The position numbers were made by a program, and so were the translations under genes. From Desulforhopalus sp. IMCC35007 (GTDB lineage Bacteria; Desulfobacterota; Desulfobulbia; Desulfobulbales; Desulfocapsaceae): a stretch of 64,000 nt of DNA. Below the pieces are notes generated by a model that ran no database searches, had not been told where the DNA came from, and saw only the letters and a program-made list of their open reading frames with translations. Positions 9,564 through 17,456 of the stretch are shown here, piece after piece (within the stretch, counting starts at the first letter, position 1; each line of letters opens with the position of its first letter). Where the stretch lies: positions 99,635 to 163,634 of the forward strand of contig NZ_SWCN01000012.1 in NCBI RefSeq assembly GCF_005116575.1. The letters run 5' to 3'.

Positions 9564-9985
9564 TCATGAGCGGGAAACTTTTAATAGTAATTCACCCATA
9601 AGCCCTGACACAACCCATTCCTCAGCAATTTTTCCATTTTCAAAGCGGGTCACAACCAGATCAACCCATCTCACCTTTTTCCCTGAAGGAGGTATACCCT
9701 GCATCTCTCCTTCGTGCCTACCTTTAAATGCGCGTTGCCAGACTATAGTATTAACATCCTGCGTTAAAAACTTGATATCTACGATACTTATATTGGGAAT
9801 AGCTGTACGAAGCTGCACCGCAAATTTTTTACAAAGGATTGACCACCAAACTCTTTGTCTCCTGCATGGACTATGTAATCATCGGCAAAGGTTGCTTCTA
9901 TGATACCTAGGTTACCTTTCCCGATAAGCTCATCAAAAGCACACTTAATTTGTTCTTCTCTGTTTTTAATCATTGCAGTCATCAC
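9564..9985 (-). pseudogene. SnoaL-like ester cyclase / polyketide-cyclase family gene, frameshifted
   Basis: Two adjacent minus-strand frames make one SnoaL-like (NTF2-fold) protein of about 140 residues: the first part (from 9985) contains IEATFADDYIVHAGDKEFGG, the second (to 9564) contains IVDIKFLTQDVNTIVWQRAF and a FENGKIAEEWVV end, the usual final motif of the family. They join at a run of six A on the coding strand (9825-9830), with one frame change. Homologues are small cyclases or isomerases of unknown substrate. A sequencing slip in the homopolymer would give the same picture, so the gene may be intact in the real genome. Confidence 0.7.
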
Positions 9986-10166
9986 GAGTCCGTTTATCTG
10001 GATTATATGGTTTCAGAGATATTGAAAGATTTAATCTTGAGCCTTTTTACTACTGCATATATTTAATATTATTCTCAAAACTGTTCCGCCACAGCCTGCA
10101 CAGCGAGGTGAGCTGTCAACTCCCGCCCTTGTTGTGACCTGTGAATGAGGATCGGCCTAAGGGCGC

Positions 10167-11366
10167 TTATCTCGTCAAATCATTGATCAGAATCTGCAGC
10201 TCCGGCTTGACCTTTGCAGGGGAGGTTCTGTATACCCGGAGCTTGTTGCAGTGATTGAACTGCAGAAATGCTTCCAATTCTTTACGCAGGGCAAGGAACA
10301 AGGCATCGGTTTTCAAGACCGTGGGTTCCAGTGCGAGATGATGAATATGCAGCAGTGATTCATTCCTCTCGGCCCTGCAGTCCATTCGAGCGACCAGTTT
10401 CCCATCCCACAATATGGGTAGAGAGAAGTAGCCGTATCGGCGTCTGGACCTAGGGACATAGCACTCAATGAGATAGTCAAATCCGAACAGCGCCTTCATG
10501 CGCCTGCGCTGAATGACAAGATTGTCGAATGGCGAGAGTATTTTCAGTTTGCTGCGGGCCAACGGTTTATTTAACAGCTCCAAGGAGGCTGGCAAAGTAT
10601 AGTAGATCTCACCGGCGGCACGAACCTGTCGCAGTTCTCCGGTAGAAACCATGTCCTCCAAGGTTGCAGAAACAAGCGGTCTTGTGCCGTATAGTAAATA
10701 GGCGACTTCGGCAGACTGCCCCAATCCGTTTGCGCGCAGATATCGTATAATAAGAAATCGGGCGTATTCCTCGGGATCAGGCAGGGTGGTGTCGGTACCT
10801 TCTGGTAATACCCGTTCGGTGAGGTCATAAACCTTGTGAAATTTAACGCGGTACGGCACCATGAGCTCTCCCTGCATAAACAGATATTCCAGAGCGCGTT
10901 TGGCGGGCTTGGTTTTCCATTCACCGATCTTTTTACCGGTATACTCAAAATCCTTGGCCATCAAAGGGCCTTCTGCGGCAATGCGGTTCAGTACAAATTT
11001 CATCATCTGCTCATCCCGGTCATACCAGTGGCTCTGTTCACCACTTGCAAGGGCATGTTTGCGAGGCAGGCTGAAACGGTAGTCACGAAGGGGCAGGTAT
11101 GCAGCCGCATGAGACCAGTATTCAAAAATCAGTTTGTCCAAAAGCAGCTGATCGAGATGGGCAGCTTTGTAACGAGGATTCCGACTCCACAGGGTATGGT
11201 GATGGGCGCGCTGAATGACGGAGATGGTATCGATCTGGATATAGCCAAGGTGTTCAATCGCCGATAGCGTGGCTGCAGTTGCGCTACCGGCTTGATTCTT
11301 CGGCGGTATCCTCTGCGATAGCAGGACCAGTTTTCTGGCTTGCTGAATAGAAAGTGATTCTTTCAT
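10167..11366 (-). CDS. YcaQ-family DNA glycosylase (winged-helix, HTH_42)
   Basis: A 399-residue protein of the YcaQ/AlkX family (HTH_42), which unhooks interstrand DNA crosslinks or excises bulky lesions. Recognisable parts are the N-terminal LSIQQARKLVLLSQ, the family hallmark LGYIQIDTISVIQRAHHHTLWSRNP, a central EYWSHAAAYLPLRDYRF and the C-terminal ILSPFDNLVIQRRRMKALFG. The length matches the family. The start at 11366 is preferred: the frame extends to 11420, but the extra residues are not family-like. It sits inside the accessory island but has the composition of the core genome. Confidence 0.85.
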   Translation of the reverse strand: MKESLSIQQARKLVLLSQRIPPKNQAGSATAATLSAIEHLGYIQIDTISVIQRAHHHTLWSRNPRYKAAHLDQLLLDKLIFEYWSHAAAYLPLRDYRFSLPRKHALASGEQSHWYDRDEQMMKFVLNRIAAEGPLMAKDFEYTGKKIGEWKTKPAKRALEYLFMQGELMVPYRVKFHKVYDLTERVLPEGTDTTLPDPEEYARFLIIRYLRANGLGQSAEVAYLLYGTRPLVSATLEDMVSTGELRQVRAAGEIYYTLPASLELLNKPLARSKLKILSPFDNLVIQRRRMKALFGFDYLIECYVPRSRRRYGYFSLPILWDGKLVARMDCRAERNESLLHIHHLALEPTVLKTDALFLALRKELEAFLQFNHCNKLRVYRTSPAKVKPELQILINDLTR

Positions 11367-11473
11367 AGGCCTGCATTCTCCAATGGACTTCCTGCTGATT
11401 GATCTTCGATACTTCATCAATCAAATTTTGCTTGCAGAGAACCTGAAGATTGCAGGCCCCGTTTGGCTATACG

Positions 11474-11854
11474 CTATTTCATTGAGTGTAAACCGAACAT
11501 ATTTCCCTCCGTGTCTATCGCCAGGGATATAAATCCGTATTCACCAATTGACATCTTGAGTTGCTGAATTTGTCCTCCGTTATTTGCAACGCGCGACTCT
11601 TCAATGGAACAATCATCACAGGCAAAGTAAACAAGCGTGCTATTCCCACCAGAGGAGAAGCCATCCATTTTTACCAGCGCGCCAGAAGCGCCATACTCTT
11701 CCATGTTAGACGGGAATGCCCACATCTCGATATTAGAGCCATTAGGGACATCTAATTTTTCTAGCTGAACACCAAGGACAGACTCATAGAATTTCTTGGC
11801 TCTAGCCAGGTCAGTTACATAAATTTCAAACCAAGCGACTGGATTTTTAGTCAT
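11474..11854 (-). CDS. VOC (glyoxalase/bleomycin-resistance fold) family protein
   Basis: A 126-residue single-domain VOC protein: NPVAWFEIYVTDLARAKKFY at the start, ESVLGVQLEKLD, and the closing FISLAIDTEGNMFGLHS. The layout is that of small glyoxalase-like proteins whose substrate is not known. ATG 11854 has AGGAGG nine bases upstream; the frame itself opens at 11890. It follows YcaQ's start on the same strand with a spacer, and belongs to the string of small single-gene units in this island. Confidence 0.85.
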   Translation of the reverse strand: MTKNPVAWFEIYVTDLARAKKFYESVLGVQLEKLDVPNGSNIEMWAFPSNMEEYGASGALVKMDGFSSGGNSTLVYFACDDCSIEESRVANNGGQIQQLKMSIGEYGFISLAIDTEGNMFGLHSMK

Positions 11855-12388
11855 GACATGTTTCCTCCTGAAAGAGGGTAAATTGAACACTTATCTAACT
11901 TGTATATATCGCAAAGTCTTTCGAGCGCTCTCTTATCCCAGATATTTCATATTCAACACTTTCAGCATTGAATATTTTAATGTTGCGTGACCAGGGATGT
12001 ATAGAAACTCCCCTCCGCTATTCAAAATAAGTGAACTTATCGGATTTAAGCCAGGGCATTTAAAAAAACGATTTACCCCCCGGGAGAGGGGTTCTTCTTT
12101 GCAAGATTCCCGAACAACTGTTCAGGTTGTAGGAATTGCTTGCTTTTGATCTCTCTGTCTTTTTCACGATTGCCCACTTATAACCAAAAGATAGGCATGT
12201 TGGTTTGTGAACACAAATCATTACACCACAATTGGGACAATCCATTTTAGTTTTTCATTGCGCATGGTGAAATCAGATTTGCAGGAATTGCTGTTGCAAT
12301 TTTCCGGCGTGTCTTGTCATGACCTGTATGTTGAGATGAGTGCCAGCCGAAGCGCAGAGCTCTTCTGCAAGGTGGACGATAAATCGAA

Positions 12389-12419
12389 GGGCTAATGGAC
12401 GAGCGATCAGGTAAGGTGG
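12389..12419 (-). repeat. Copy 1 of a ~30-bp repeat shared with 14263-14293
   Basis: The core GATCAGGTAAGGTG and the preceding GGACGAGC match the second copy at 14263-14293 with a few substitutions and one indel. On the minus strand it ends in TCCATTAGCC, close to an integron attC R-prime end (GTTRRRY). Seen directly; the attC reading is inference. Confidence 0.5.
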
Positions 12420-12454
12420 CAGAGCAAGGCAACTGGCAAGTCGTGAATGAGCAT

Positions 12455-12504
12455 GCTCAACGCTGCGCGCCTGTGGCGCGCCCGCTGGAGAATTTTATTA
12501 GAGC
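12455..12504 (-). repeat. attC-like palindrome directly downstream of the carbonic anhydrase gene
   Basis: Minus-strand reading: a GCTCTAAT box about 20 bp after the stop codon, a perfect 7-bp GC stem (GCGCGCC/GGCGCGC around a TGT loop) and a closing AGC-GTTGAGC, which fits the attC core GTTRRRY. The outer boxes pair with one bulged base. It lacks a clear inner L box, so it is at best a degenerate cassette recombination site; an ordinary terminator-like hairpin is the alternative. Confidence 0.4.
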
Positions 12505-12525
12505 TATGTGGGCTTACAGCAAAAG

Positions 12526-13395
12526 TTATTGTGTGATGGTGGAAAGAAGATCCGGATTGGTGACGAGATTTCTGACCCCATGCGCATGATCTTCGTCGAA
12601 CACATTGCCTTTACACCACTCACCGACGGTTGCAATGTTGACCTTCACAACTTTAGGACGCACACTCCAGGTTACTTGATATGGCGAGCCGACTTCATTG
12701 TAGCCAGGGCCTGTAGTTGAACCCGCGTATTGAACGGGGGTGCCAGCATCGTCTGGAATATTCAATGCCTGTTGTAATTCATTTTTTTGTCCATACTTGG
12801 TTAATTCACCGAAGTCACCGGCATTGCTATCATTGACCAAAACGTATACCTGAGTTTCTACACGTAGTTGTGGGTTTTTATTCGAGTCGTTGAAACAGGA
12901 ACCCAAAGTAGGACCGGGCTGTATCTGCGCGGTTGAATGGACATAGTGTACTTCAATCGTGTCACCAGGATAGAGACTGCCGTGCTCGCTTGGGCATACC
13001 TCCTGGTCAAGTGATGCCAGCTCTGCCTTGGTCAGCTGGCCCGAATACTGGTAACCACTCAGATAACCATGACCATCACCATTGCCAGCATACTTGGTAA
13101 ACTCACCGCCTGCATGTTCAGCATTCTTGTGAAAATGAATATTGCATAGATTCATTTCGGTATATGGCGGTGCGGTGCTGAACGTGATGCTGTTGTTTCC
13201 TGCAGCTGAATCAATATCGCGTGGAGATTGCGGACCAAATCCTTTGCCTTTGGTGCGATCTGCAAGGCTCTGGCGCTGTTCAGCGACCACCTGATCGGAC
13301 ACTTGACCGTGATCGCTTGAGTGGGTGCCTTTCGCGTTTACGTTGAATGGCAGTGCTGCTGTTGCTGCGAGTAGAAAAAATACATTGGCCTTCAT
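12526..13395 (-). CDS. Secreted delta-class carbonic anhydrase
   Basis: A 289-residue protein with a signal peptide (about 1-21, MKANVFFLLAATAALPFNVNA, cleaved near NAKG) and a delta-class carbonic anhydrase domain. The hallmark is NLCNIHFHKNAEHAGGEF (about residues 82-99), which supplies zinc-binding histidines; later conserved parts are DTIEVHYVHSTAQ, RVETQVYVLVND and GEWCKGNVFDEDHAHGVRNL. These enzymes hydrate CO2 to bicarbonate; this one would act in the periplasm or outside. The class was first known from diatoms and is scattered in bacteria, so transfer is likely. An AAGGGG ribosome site precedes the ATG. Cysteines at about 84, 145, 168 and 263 may form disulfides. Confidence 0.85.
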   Translation of the reverse strand: MKANVFFLLAATAALPFNVNAKGTHSSDHGQVSDQVVAEQRQSLADRTKGKGFGPQSPRDIDSAAGNNSITFSTAPPYTEMNLCNIHFHKNAEHAGGEFTKYAGNGDGHGYLSGYQYSGQLTKAELASLDQEVCPSEHGSLYPGDTIEVHYVHSTAQIQPGPTLGSCFNDSNKNPQLRVETQVYVLVNDSNAGDFGELTKYGQKNELQQALNIPDDAGTPVQYAGSTTGPGYNEVGSPYQVTWSVRPKVVKVNIATVGEWCKGNVFDEDHAHGVRNLVTNPDLLSTITQ

Positions 13396-13787
13396 GGTAT
13401 CACCCCTTATGTGAGTTGGTGGTTAAAATCAAACGTAATGACATCGTTTGACAATTCGCTCGTCATGCTACTGACCATCACCGCAGGCGACGCGAGCAGA
13501 CGCAGTGCAGCGGAGACCATTTCCCTGTTAAGATACTGGTTAACCGATTTTTTCTGTAAATTCTTGTTTTCTTTTTTCGCCAATATCATCACAATGTTTA
13601 TCAGACAACGCACCCTCAAAAGAGTAAAGCTAGTAGCGGACAGGCTAAGATTAAACAGGGTACTTTTTTTTGTCATTTTATACACACCAGCTGGACCAAC
13701 TTTTTGCAACCTGTCCACAGAAAAAATTCCAACCTCATTTAAACGACCAGCTATCTTTTTAGCGATATTTTTAAATCAGAGAGTTCT
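13396..13787. other. Spacer upstream of the carbonic anhydrase gene
   Basis: About 390 bp without a supported gene. Open frames on both strands (13407-13718 minus, 13411-13803 plus) have no recognisable content. The carbonic anhydrase promoter should lie here, but I see no clear -35/-10 pair. Confidence 0.45.
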
Positions 13788-14204
13788 CTATTTAATTTCA
13801 TAACCCTGTTGATATTCCTCCGTTGGCTCTATTGCCTGGACAATATCCAGATAAATGCCATTTGGATCTTTTACACAAAAATGATACTGCCCCCAATCCT
13901 CGGAACGAAGTTCAAGAACAATGTTAAGCGAATGTTTCTTTGCCTCAGCATACGCCAGATCCGCATCATCAACCTCAAGACTGAAAATAATTCCATTTCC
14001 ATCATGGGCTTTCTGAAAGATCTCCGGTTGTGTGGGTTGACCAGGCAGCATAAACCCAACTTGAATACCAGACTCAGATACAAGATGAAGATACCATTCA
14101 TTTTCGAACGCAACGCTAAAACCAAAGGATATCAAATAGAACGATTTTGCTTCCTCAAGGTTTTCAACAATAAATACTGGAAACGAACTGTTTGGTTTAA
14201 TCAT
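13788..14204 (-). CDS. VOC family protein (second copy in the island)
   Basis: A 138-residue VOC-fold protein: PVFIVENLEEAKSFYLISFGF at the N-terminus, the ligand-side segment WYLHLVSESGIQVGFMLPG and the closing HFCVKDPNGIYLDIVQ. It is not closely similar to the other VOC protein at 11.5 kb. The substrate is unknown; relatives include glyoxalases and antibiotic-binding proteins. GGGAG lies seven bases before the chosen ATG; another ATG is two codons upstream region but out of frame. Single-gene unit within the island. Confidence 0.85.
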   Translation of the reverse strand: MIKPNSSFPVFIVENLEEAKSFYLISFGFSVAFENEWYLHLVSESGIQVGFMLPGQPTQPEIFQKAHDGNGIIFSLEVDDADLAYAEAKKHSLNIVLELRSEDWGQYHFCVKDPNGIYLDIVQAIEPTEEYQQGYEIK

Positions 14205-14262
14205 TTCATTCTCCCTTGTAGGCTTATCGCGTCGCTCAACTGCAGAATGGACGGCAAGTCAG

Positions 14263-14293
14263 AGACTTAACGGACAAGCTATCAGGTAAAGTG
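14263..14293 (-). repeat. Copy 2 of a ~30-bp repeat shared with 12389-12419
   Basis: Contains CGGACAAGCTATCAGGTAAA, matching copy 1. On the minus strand the two ends, ACTTTAC and GTTAAGT, pair at six of seven positions, and GTTAAGT fits the attC core GTTRRRY. It lies about 100 bp downstream of the HNH gene. Confidence 0.5.
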
Positions 14294-14390
14294 CCCTTTT
14301 CCGGAGACGCAGTCTCTGGGAACGTCGAGTTCAATGGCTACCTTGAGCCACTCCACTGGAAAAACTGATTATATTTGTTATTCTGGTTCG

Positions 14391-14702
14391 TCATTTTTTC
14401 TTCTCGGATAACAATGTATTGAGGTTTTCAAAAGGTGTGTGGCATGTTGTTGTTCTCTTGTCCTTATCCGTATTGTGAGTTGGTAACCATTCGGCATCCA
14501 AGGCGCGGGAGTGCTCGTTGTCATGACAATACAGACACAATAGCTCCCAGTTACTTCCGTCAGGGGGGTTGTTTTTATAATTATGATCTTTGTGATGGAC
14601 CGTCAACTCTCTGAGGTTTTTTCCTGTAAAATCACGGCCGCAACTTCCGCAGACCCACGGTAAGATTTTCAATGCTTGATTTCGATAATCAATTTTTTTC
14701 AT
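14391..14702 (-). CDS. HNH endonuclease-like protein (YajD type)
   Basis: A 103-residue protein with the full HNH core: CGSC, LTVHHKDHNYKNNPPDGSNW and LLCLYCHDNEHS. The four cysteines bind a structural zinc and the histidines form the catalytic beta-beta-alpha metal site; relatives such as YajD are stand-alone nucleases of uncertain role. ATG 14702 has AGGA nine bases upstream; an in-frame TTG lies six codons earlier. It is a small accessory gene, typical of cassette arrays and phage-derived islands. Confidence 0.85.
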   Translation of the reverse strand: MKKIDYRNQALKILPWVCGSCGRDFTGKNLRELTVHHKDHNYKNNPPDGSNWELLCLYCHDNEHSRALDAEWLPTHNTDKDKRTTTCHTPFENLNTLLSEKKK

Positions 14703-14859
14703 TCCATTTTTTCCTGGCAAAATTATAATATCCCGCTCACTCGCAAGCGCAGCTTGATTGTGGTGTTCATGGTGTCGGGTCCAGTTCCTTGTTCTGGCGC
14801 AAGGTGCTAGGATAAGGAACTTGAAGAAGTCAGCACCGCGATTCTCGTAGTCGCTGAGA

Positions 14860-14937
14860 ACCTAATAAATAAGTGACGCCGCGTAGTTTGCGGCGTCCAA
14901 GCACGTGTTTTTTTTACGTGCGAACTTAATTGTCTTG
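14860..14937 (-). repeat. Double-hairpin, attC-like structure downstream of the GNAT gene
   Basis: GACGCCGC (14875-14882) pairs with GCGGCGTC (14890-14897); next to it GCACGT (14901-14906) pairs with ACGTGC (14916-14921) around a T8 loop. These hairpins are enclosed by TAAGT/ACTTA and, further out, CTAA/TTAG boxes that begin in the GNAT stop codon (TAAC on the minus strand). The nesting and the position right at a stop codon are those of an attC site, but the R boxes are not consensus. A pair of terminators is the alternative. Confidence 0.4.
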
Positions 14938-15351
14938 TTAGCTGATGGTTTTATCACGTTCTAAAACCCAGCATCGTTCGTTGTTTATGAAGCCAATATG
15001 CTCATAATATGAATTAGCGTTCGGGGCGGCTATTAGTATTAATTTACACTTCGGGCCCAGCTGTTCTTGTGTTATTGCTTGTAGCTTCCTGCCTATACCT
15101 GTTTTTTGGTGACTCTTGGAAACAGCTAGATCAGAAAGATAACACGCATAGTGAAAGTCAGTAAGCGAACGCGCTATGCCGATAATCTTATTTTCCTGCC
15201 AGGCAGAAACAACAAGATTGCTATTACTTAACATGCCTCTAATGCATTCATAATCATCAACAGGTCTTCGTTCTCCGAGTGTTGAGTCTTGTAGTAAACC
15301 GAAAAATTGTTCGGTAGTTATAGGTGTATTAATTTTGTATTGAACTTCCAT
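14938..15351 (-). CDS. GNAT-family N-acetyltransferase
   Basis: A 137-residue GNAT protein: LVVSAWQENKIIGIARSL, then the acetyl-CoA binding motif A region SDLAVSKSHQKTGIGRKL (Q/R-x-x-G-x-G/A pattern) and motif B YYEHIGFI. The acceptor is unknown. ATG 15351 has AGGAGA eight bases upstream; the frame opens further up at 15432. It is the last of the small minus-strand genes in the island and its stop codon touches the attC-like structure. Confidence 0.85.
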   Translation of the reverse strand: MEVQYKINTPITTEQFFGLLQDSTLGERRPVDDYECIRGMLSNSNLVVSAWQENKIIGIARSLTDFHYACYLSDLAVSKSHQKTGIGRKLQAITQEQLGPKCKLILIAAPNANSYYEHIGFINNERCWVLERDKTIS

Positions 15352-15698
15352 TTTACTTTTCTCCTTGTTCTGCAAGTAATCATACAGAATGATCCACTTG
15401 CCTCCAACATATGGCCAGGCTATCAGGTTCACTCCATTTGACTATAATAATTCATAAGAAATTAGCTAAATAGATTGAGCCCATGCTTGCAAGTTGTTCG
15501 CAATTCTTTATACATAGCATTTCAAAAAAGATGCTCTAGATGCATGACCTGGGTCTGGGGAGGAGACTCTTAAACTGGTTGCGTCAAAGGAAGTTCGGAT
15601 GACGTATGCCAATTTCCTTTGTCCAGGAGGTGCGCCGGATCTTGAGATGAAGACACGTCCAGTATGCTACTTTATTGTCCTCCGACAGGATTTAAAAT

Positions 15699-17168
15699 CT
15701 ACACACCATCAGAGCAGAGGGAATCTAAAGGCACTTTTACCTGAATTACAGTGCCCTCTGTTGGCGTTGACATGATGTGTATCTTGCCGTTCAGGTGGAG
15801 CAATCGATCTTCCAGGGAGGAAAGACCAAAGCCGTCTTTAATGCAGCTTGGTTCAAAACCGACACCCTCATCGGCCACTTCCGCAATAAACTGGGCTCTG
15901 GTGTGCCGGAGCAGAATTTGTCCATCTGGGGACTGGGCGTGTTTGATGATATTTATCACAAGCTCCCTGATCAAACGATACAGAATCACGCTTTGTTGCT
16001 GACCGATTGAGAGTTCTCCTTTGAGTAGATTCGTAAAAACAAGGCGCATGTTGTGACGCTGGTTTACATCCTCAGCCAGCCACTCTAAAGCCGCCTCCAG
16101 CCCGAAATCATAGAGCACCGGTGGGCTTATCTGAAAGGTAAGTCCGCGAAGATCTCTGAGGGCTGTATTCAGATTGCTCTTGAGGCCATCCAGTTCCCGT
16201 ATTTGAGGATAATGTTTTTTTAAAGCCTGCACCTCTTTGACACTGAGAGCAAGTAACTGGGTTACACTGTCGTGAAGATCCTCTGCAATGGCCCGGCGCT
16301 CACGTTCTTCGGTGGTGACAAGCTCCCTGGATATTTTCGCCACCTTCTGTTCAATGTTTCGCCTTTCTTGAGCGATAAGTTTTTCCTGAATCGCCATAAT
16401 GTGCTGAGTACGCTGGCGAATAATCTCATCCCTGGTTAAGATCTGTTCCTGATACTCTGCCTCAATCGCTTCAGCCTCTTCTGTCAGTTTTCGTATCCAG
16501 GGAATTGTCAGCATCACTGCTCTGAAAAGCCTGATTGCAAGGCGGGGTTCAAGATAGACGATCTTAAAATCCCAGATGGCCTGTCCAGATCCTCCCTGTT
16601 CAAGAGGCCCGGGATCAATACATTCCATTGTAACCTTTACATCCGTTGCACCGGCAAGCCTTGCATAGGAGAAAAAACAGCCCGCGTTCCACTGCATGGT
16701 AAATTCTCCCACCTTTATTCCTTGGTGATGAACAATACGTATTTCCACATAGCCTTTTGCCAGACCGCGGACACTGTACTCTTTAGTTCGGTTATATTTA
16801 GCGGCTTCTGATGATACTTTCTGGGCCACCCTGTGCACACCAAGAAGAGAAACCCCAAGAGCTGTACGAATGAGAGGTTTGCTTTTATAGATGGTTCTGC
16901 CAATCTTATAACCAAGACTCGGATCCGGGATACGCCTGAGGATCGATTCGTGCAGATTGTAGACAAATCTGTGGGAAAACCAATACCTGGCCTGGAGCAG
17001 GTGCCGGAGCGTCAGTTTTTCTAACTTGCCATTCTCTAGGTTTTCTACATAGCAATCCATTTCTGCTTCTACCTCACCGAGCAGTTCCTCAATATCGATC
17101 TCAGTGTGATATTTCTGCAAATATTGAATTAGCCAGTAGGTGTTTAGCGCAGAAACCTCTTTCGCCAT
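15699..17168 (-). CDS. NarL-type (HisKA_3) histidine kinase with an unrecognised N-terminal sensor
   Basis: A 489-residue cytosolic kinase. Residues about 1-230 are a domain I do not recognise with certainty (it recalls V4R/heme-NO-type sensor regions). A coiled coil at about 225-290 (EAEYQEQILTRDEIIRQRTQ) leads to the HisKA_3 box ERRAIAEDLHDSVTQLL with the phospho-histidine near residue 299, and a HATPase_c domain with ADEGVGFEPS and DGFGLSSLEDR. No transmembrane helix. Start 17168 has GAGGAG seven bases upstream; the frame opens earlier at 17225. There is no response regulator nearby. It is divergent from nifENB, so control of nitrogen fixation is possible but unproven. Confidence 0.8.
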   Translation of the reverse strand: MAKEVSALNTYWLIQYLQKYHTEIDIEELLGEVEAEMDCYVENLENGKLEKLTLRHLLQARYWFSHRFVYNLHESILRRIPDPSLGYKIGRTIYKSKPLIRTALGVSLLGVHRVAQKVSSEAAKYNRTKEYSVRGLAKGYVEIRIVHHQGIKVGEFTMQWNAGCFFSYARLAGATDVKVTMECIDPGPLEQGGSGQAIWDFKIVYLEPRLAIRLFRAVMLTIPWIRKLTEEAEAIEAEYQEQILTRDEIIRQRTQHIMAIQEKLIAQERRNIEQKVAKISRELVTTEERERRAIAEDLHDSVTQLLALSVKEVQALKKHYPQIRELDGLKSNLNTALRDLRGLTFQISPPVLYDFGLEAALEWLAEDVNQRHNMRLVFTNLLKGELSIGQQQSVILYRLIRELVINIIKHAQSPDGQILLRHTRAQFIAEVADEGVGFEPSCIKDGFGLSSLEDRLLHLNGKIHIMSTPTEGTVIQVKVPLDSLCSDGV

Positions 17169-17172
17169 AACT

Positions 17173-17388
17173 TTACTCCTCAGGCCGACCGTCATTGTAT
17201 CCCCTCCCCAGATAAAGCGTTTCATTAAAATAGCTTTTCCATATTACCAATACGTTGAAAGAATTCATTATTAAACCCCCACTGAGCGTCCCACCTTCTA
17301 AATTTTTAAAAGCCTGCTGGGCTTCATTCTCCGACAATGACCCCAAACCATTTCGTAGGAAATCTACAATATCGAACAATCCGACCAT
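17173..17388 (-). CDS. Possible small protein upstream of the orphan histidine kinase
   Basis: A 71-codon frame starting MVGLFDIVDFLRNGLGSL and containing SENEAQQAFKNLEGG. It ends four bases before the kinase ATG, so the two would form an operon. No family recognised and no strong ribosome site, so it may be chance. A GTG-started extension reaches 17415. Confidence 0.3.
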   Translation of the reverse strand: MVGLFDIVDFLRNGLGSLSENEAQQAFKNLEGGTLSGGLIMNSFNVLVIWKSYFNETLYLGRGYNDGRPEE

Positions 17389-17421
17389 TCTCACAAAACC
17401 AACCAACAAAAACACATCATA

Positions 17422-17444
17422 CTGTTTTTATTAGATATAAACAG
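17422..17444. promoter_or_regulatory. 23-bp palindrome next to the nifENB sigma-54 promoter
   Basis: CTGTTT at 17422-17427 and AAACAG at 17439-17444 are mirror arms, and nine of eleven position pairs match across the centre at 17433. It ends 12 bp before the -24 element and also lies in the upstream region of the divergent kinase unit. It is not the NifA site TGT-N10-ACA, because the spacing is 15. Likely an operator; the protein is unknown. Confidence 0.5.
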
Positions 17445-17456
17445 AGCAAAACATCA

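Larger units (their letters stand above)
11891..12525. other. Long non-coding spacer with repeat elements
   Basis: About 630 bp without a credible gene. A 61-codon minus-strand frame (12060-12245) begins MDCPNCGVMICVHKPTC, suggesting a zinc-ribbon fragment, but it lacks a ribosome site. The right half holds the repeat at 12389-12419 and the GC-rich palindrome at 12455-12504 described separately. Confidence 0.5.

Noticed and set aside
9334..9903. 189-codon plus-strand frame
   Set aside because: Antisense to the SnoaL relic, no recognisable content, no ribosome site.
12060..12245. 61-codon minus-strand frame with MDCPNCGVMICVHKPTC
   Set aside because: Cys pattern is suggestive, but there is no ribosome site and the rest is low-quality sequence; left as part of the spacer.
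13407..13718. 103-codon minus-strand frame upstream of the carbonic anhydrase gene
   Set aside because: No family, no ribosome site, overlaps the likely promoter region.
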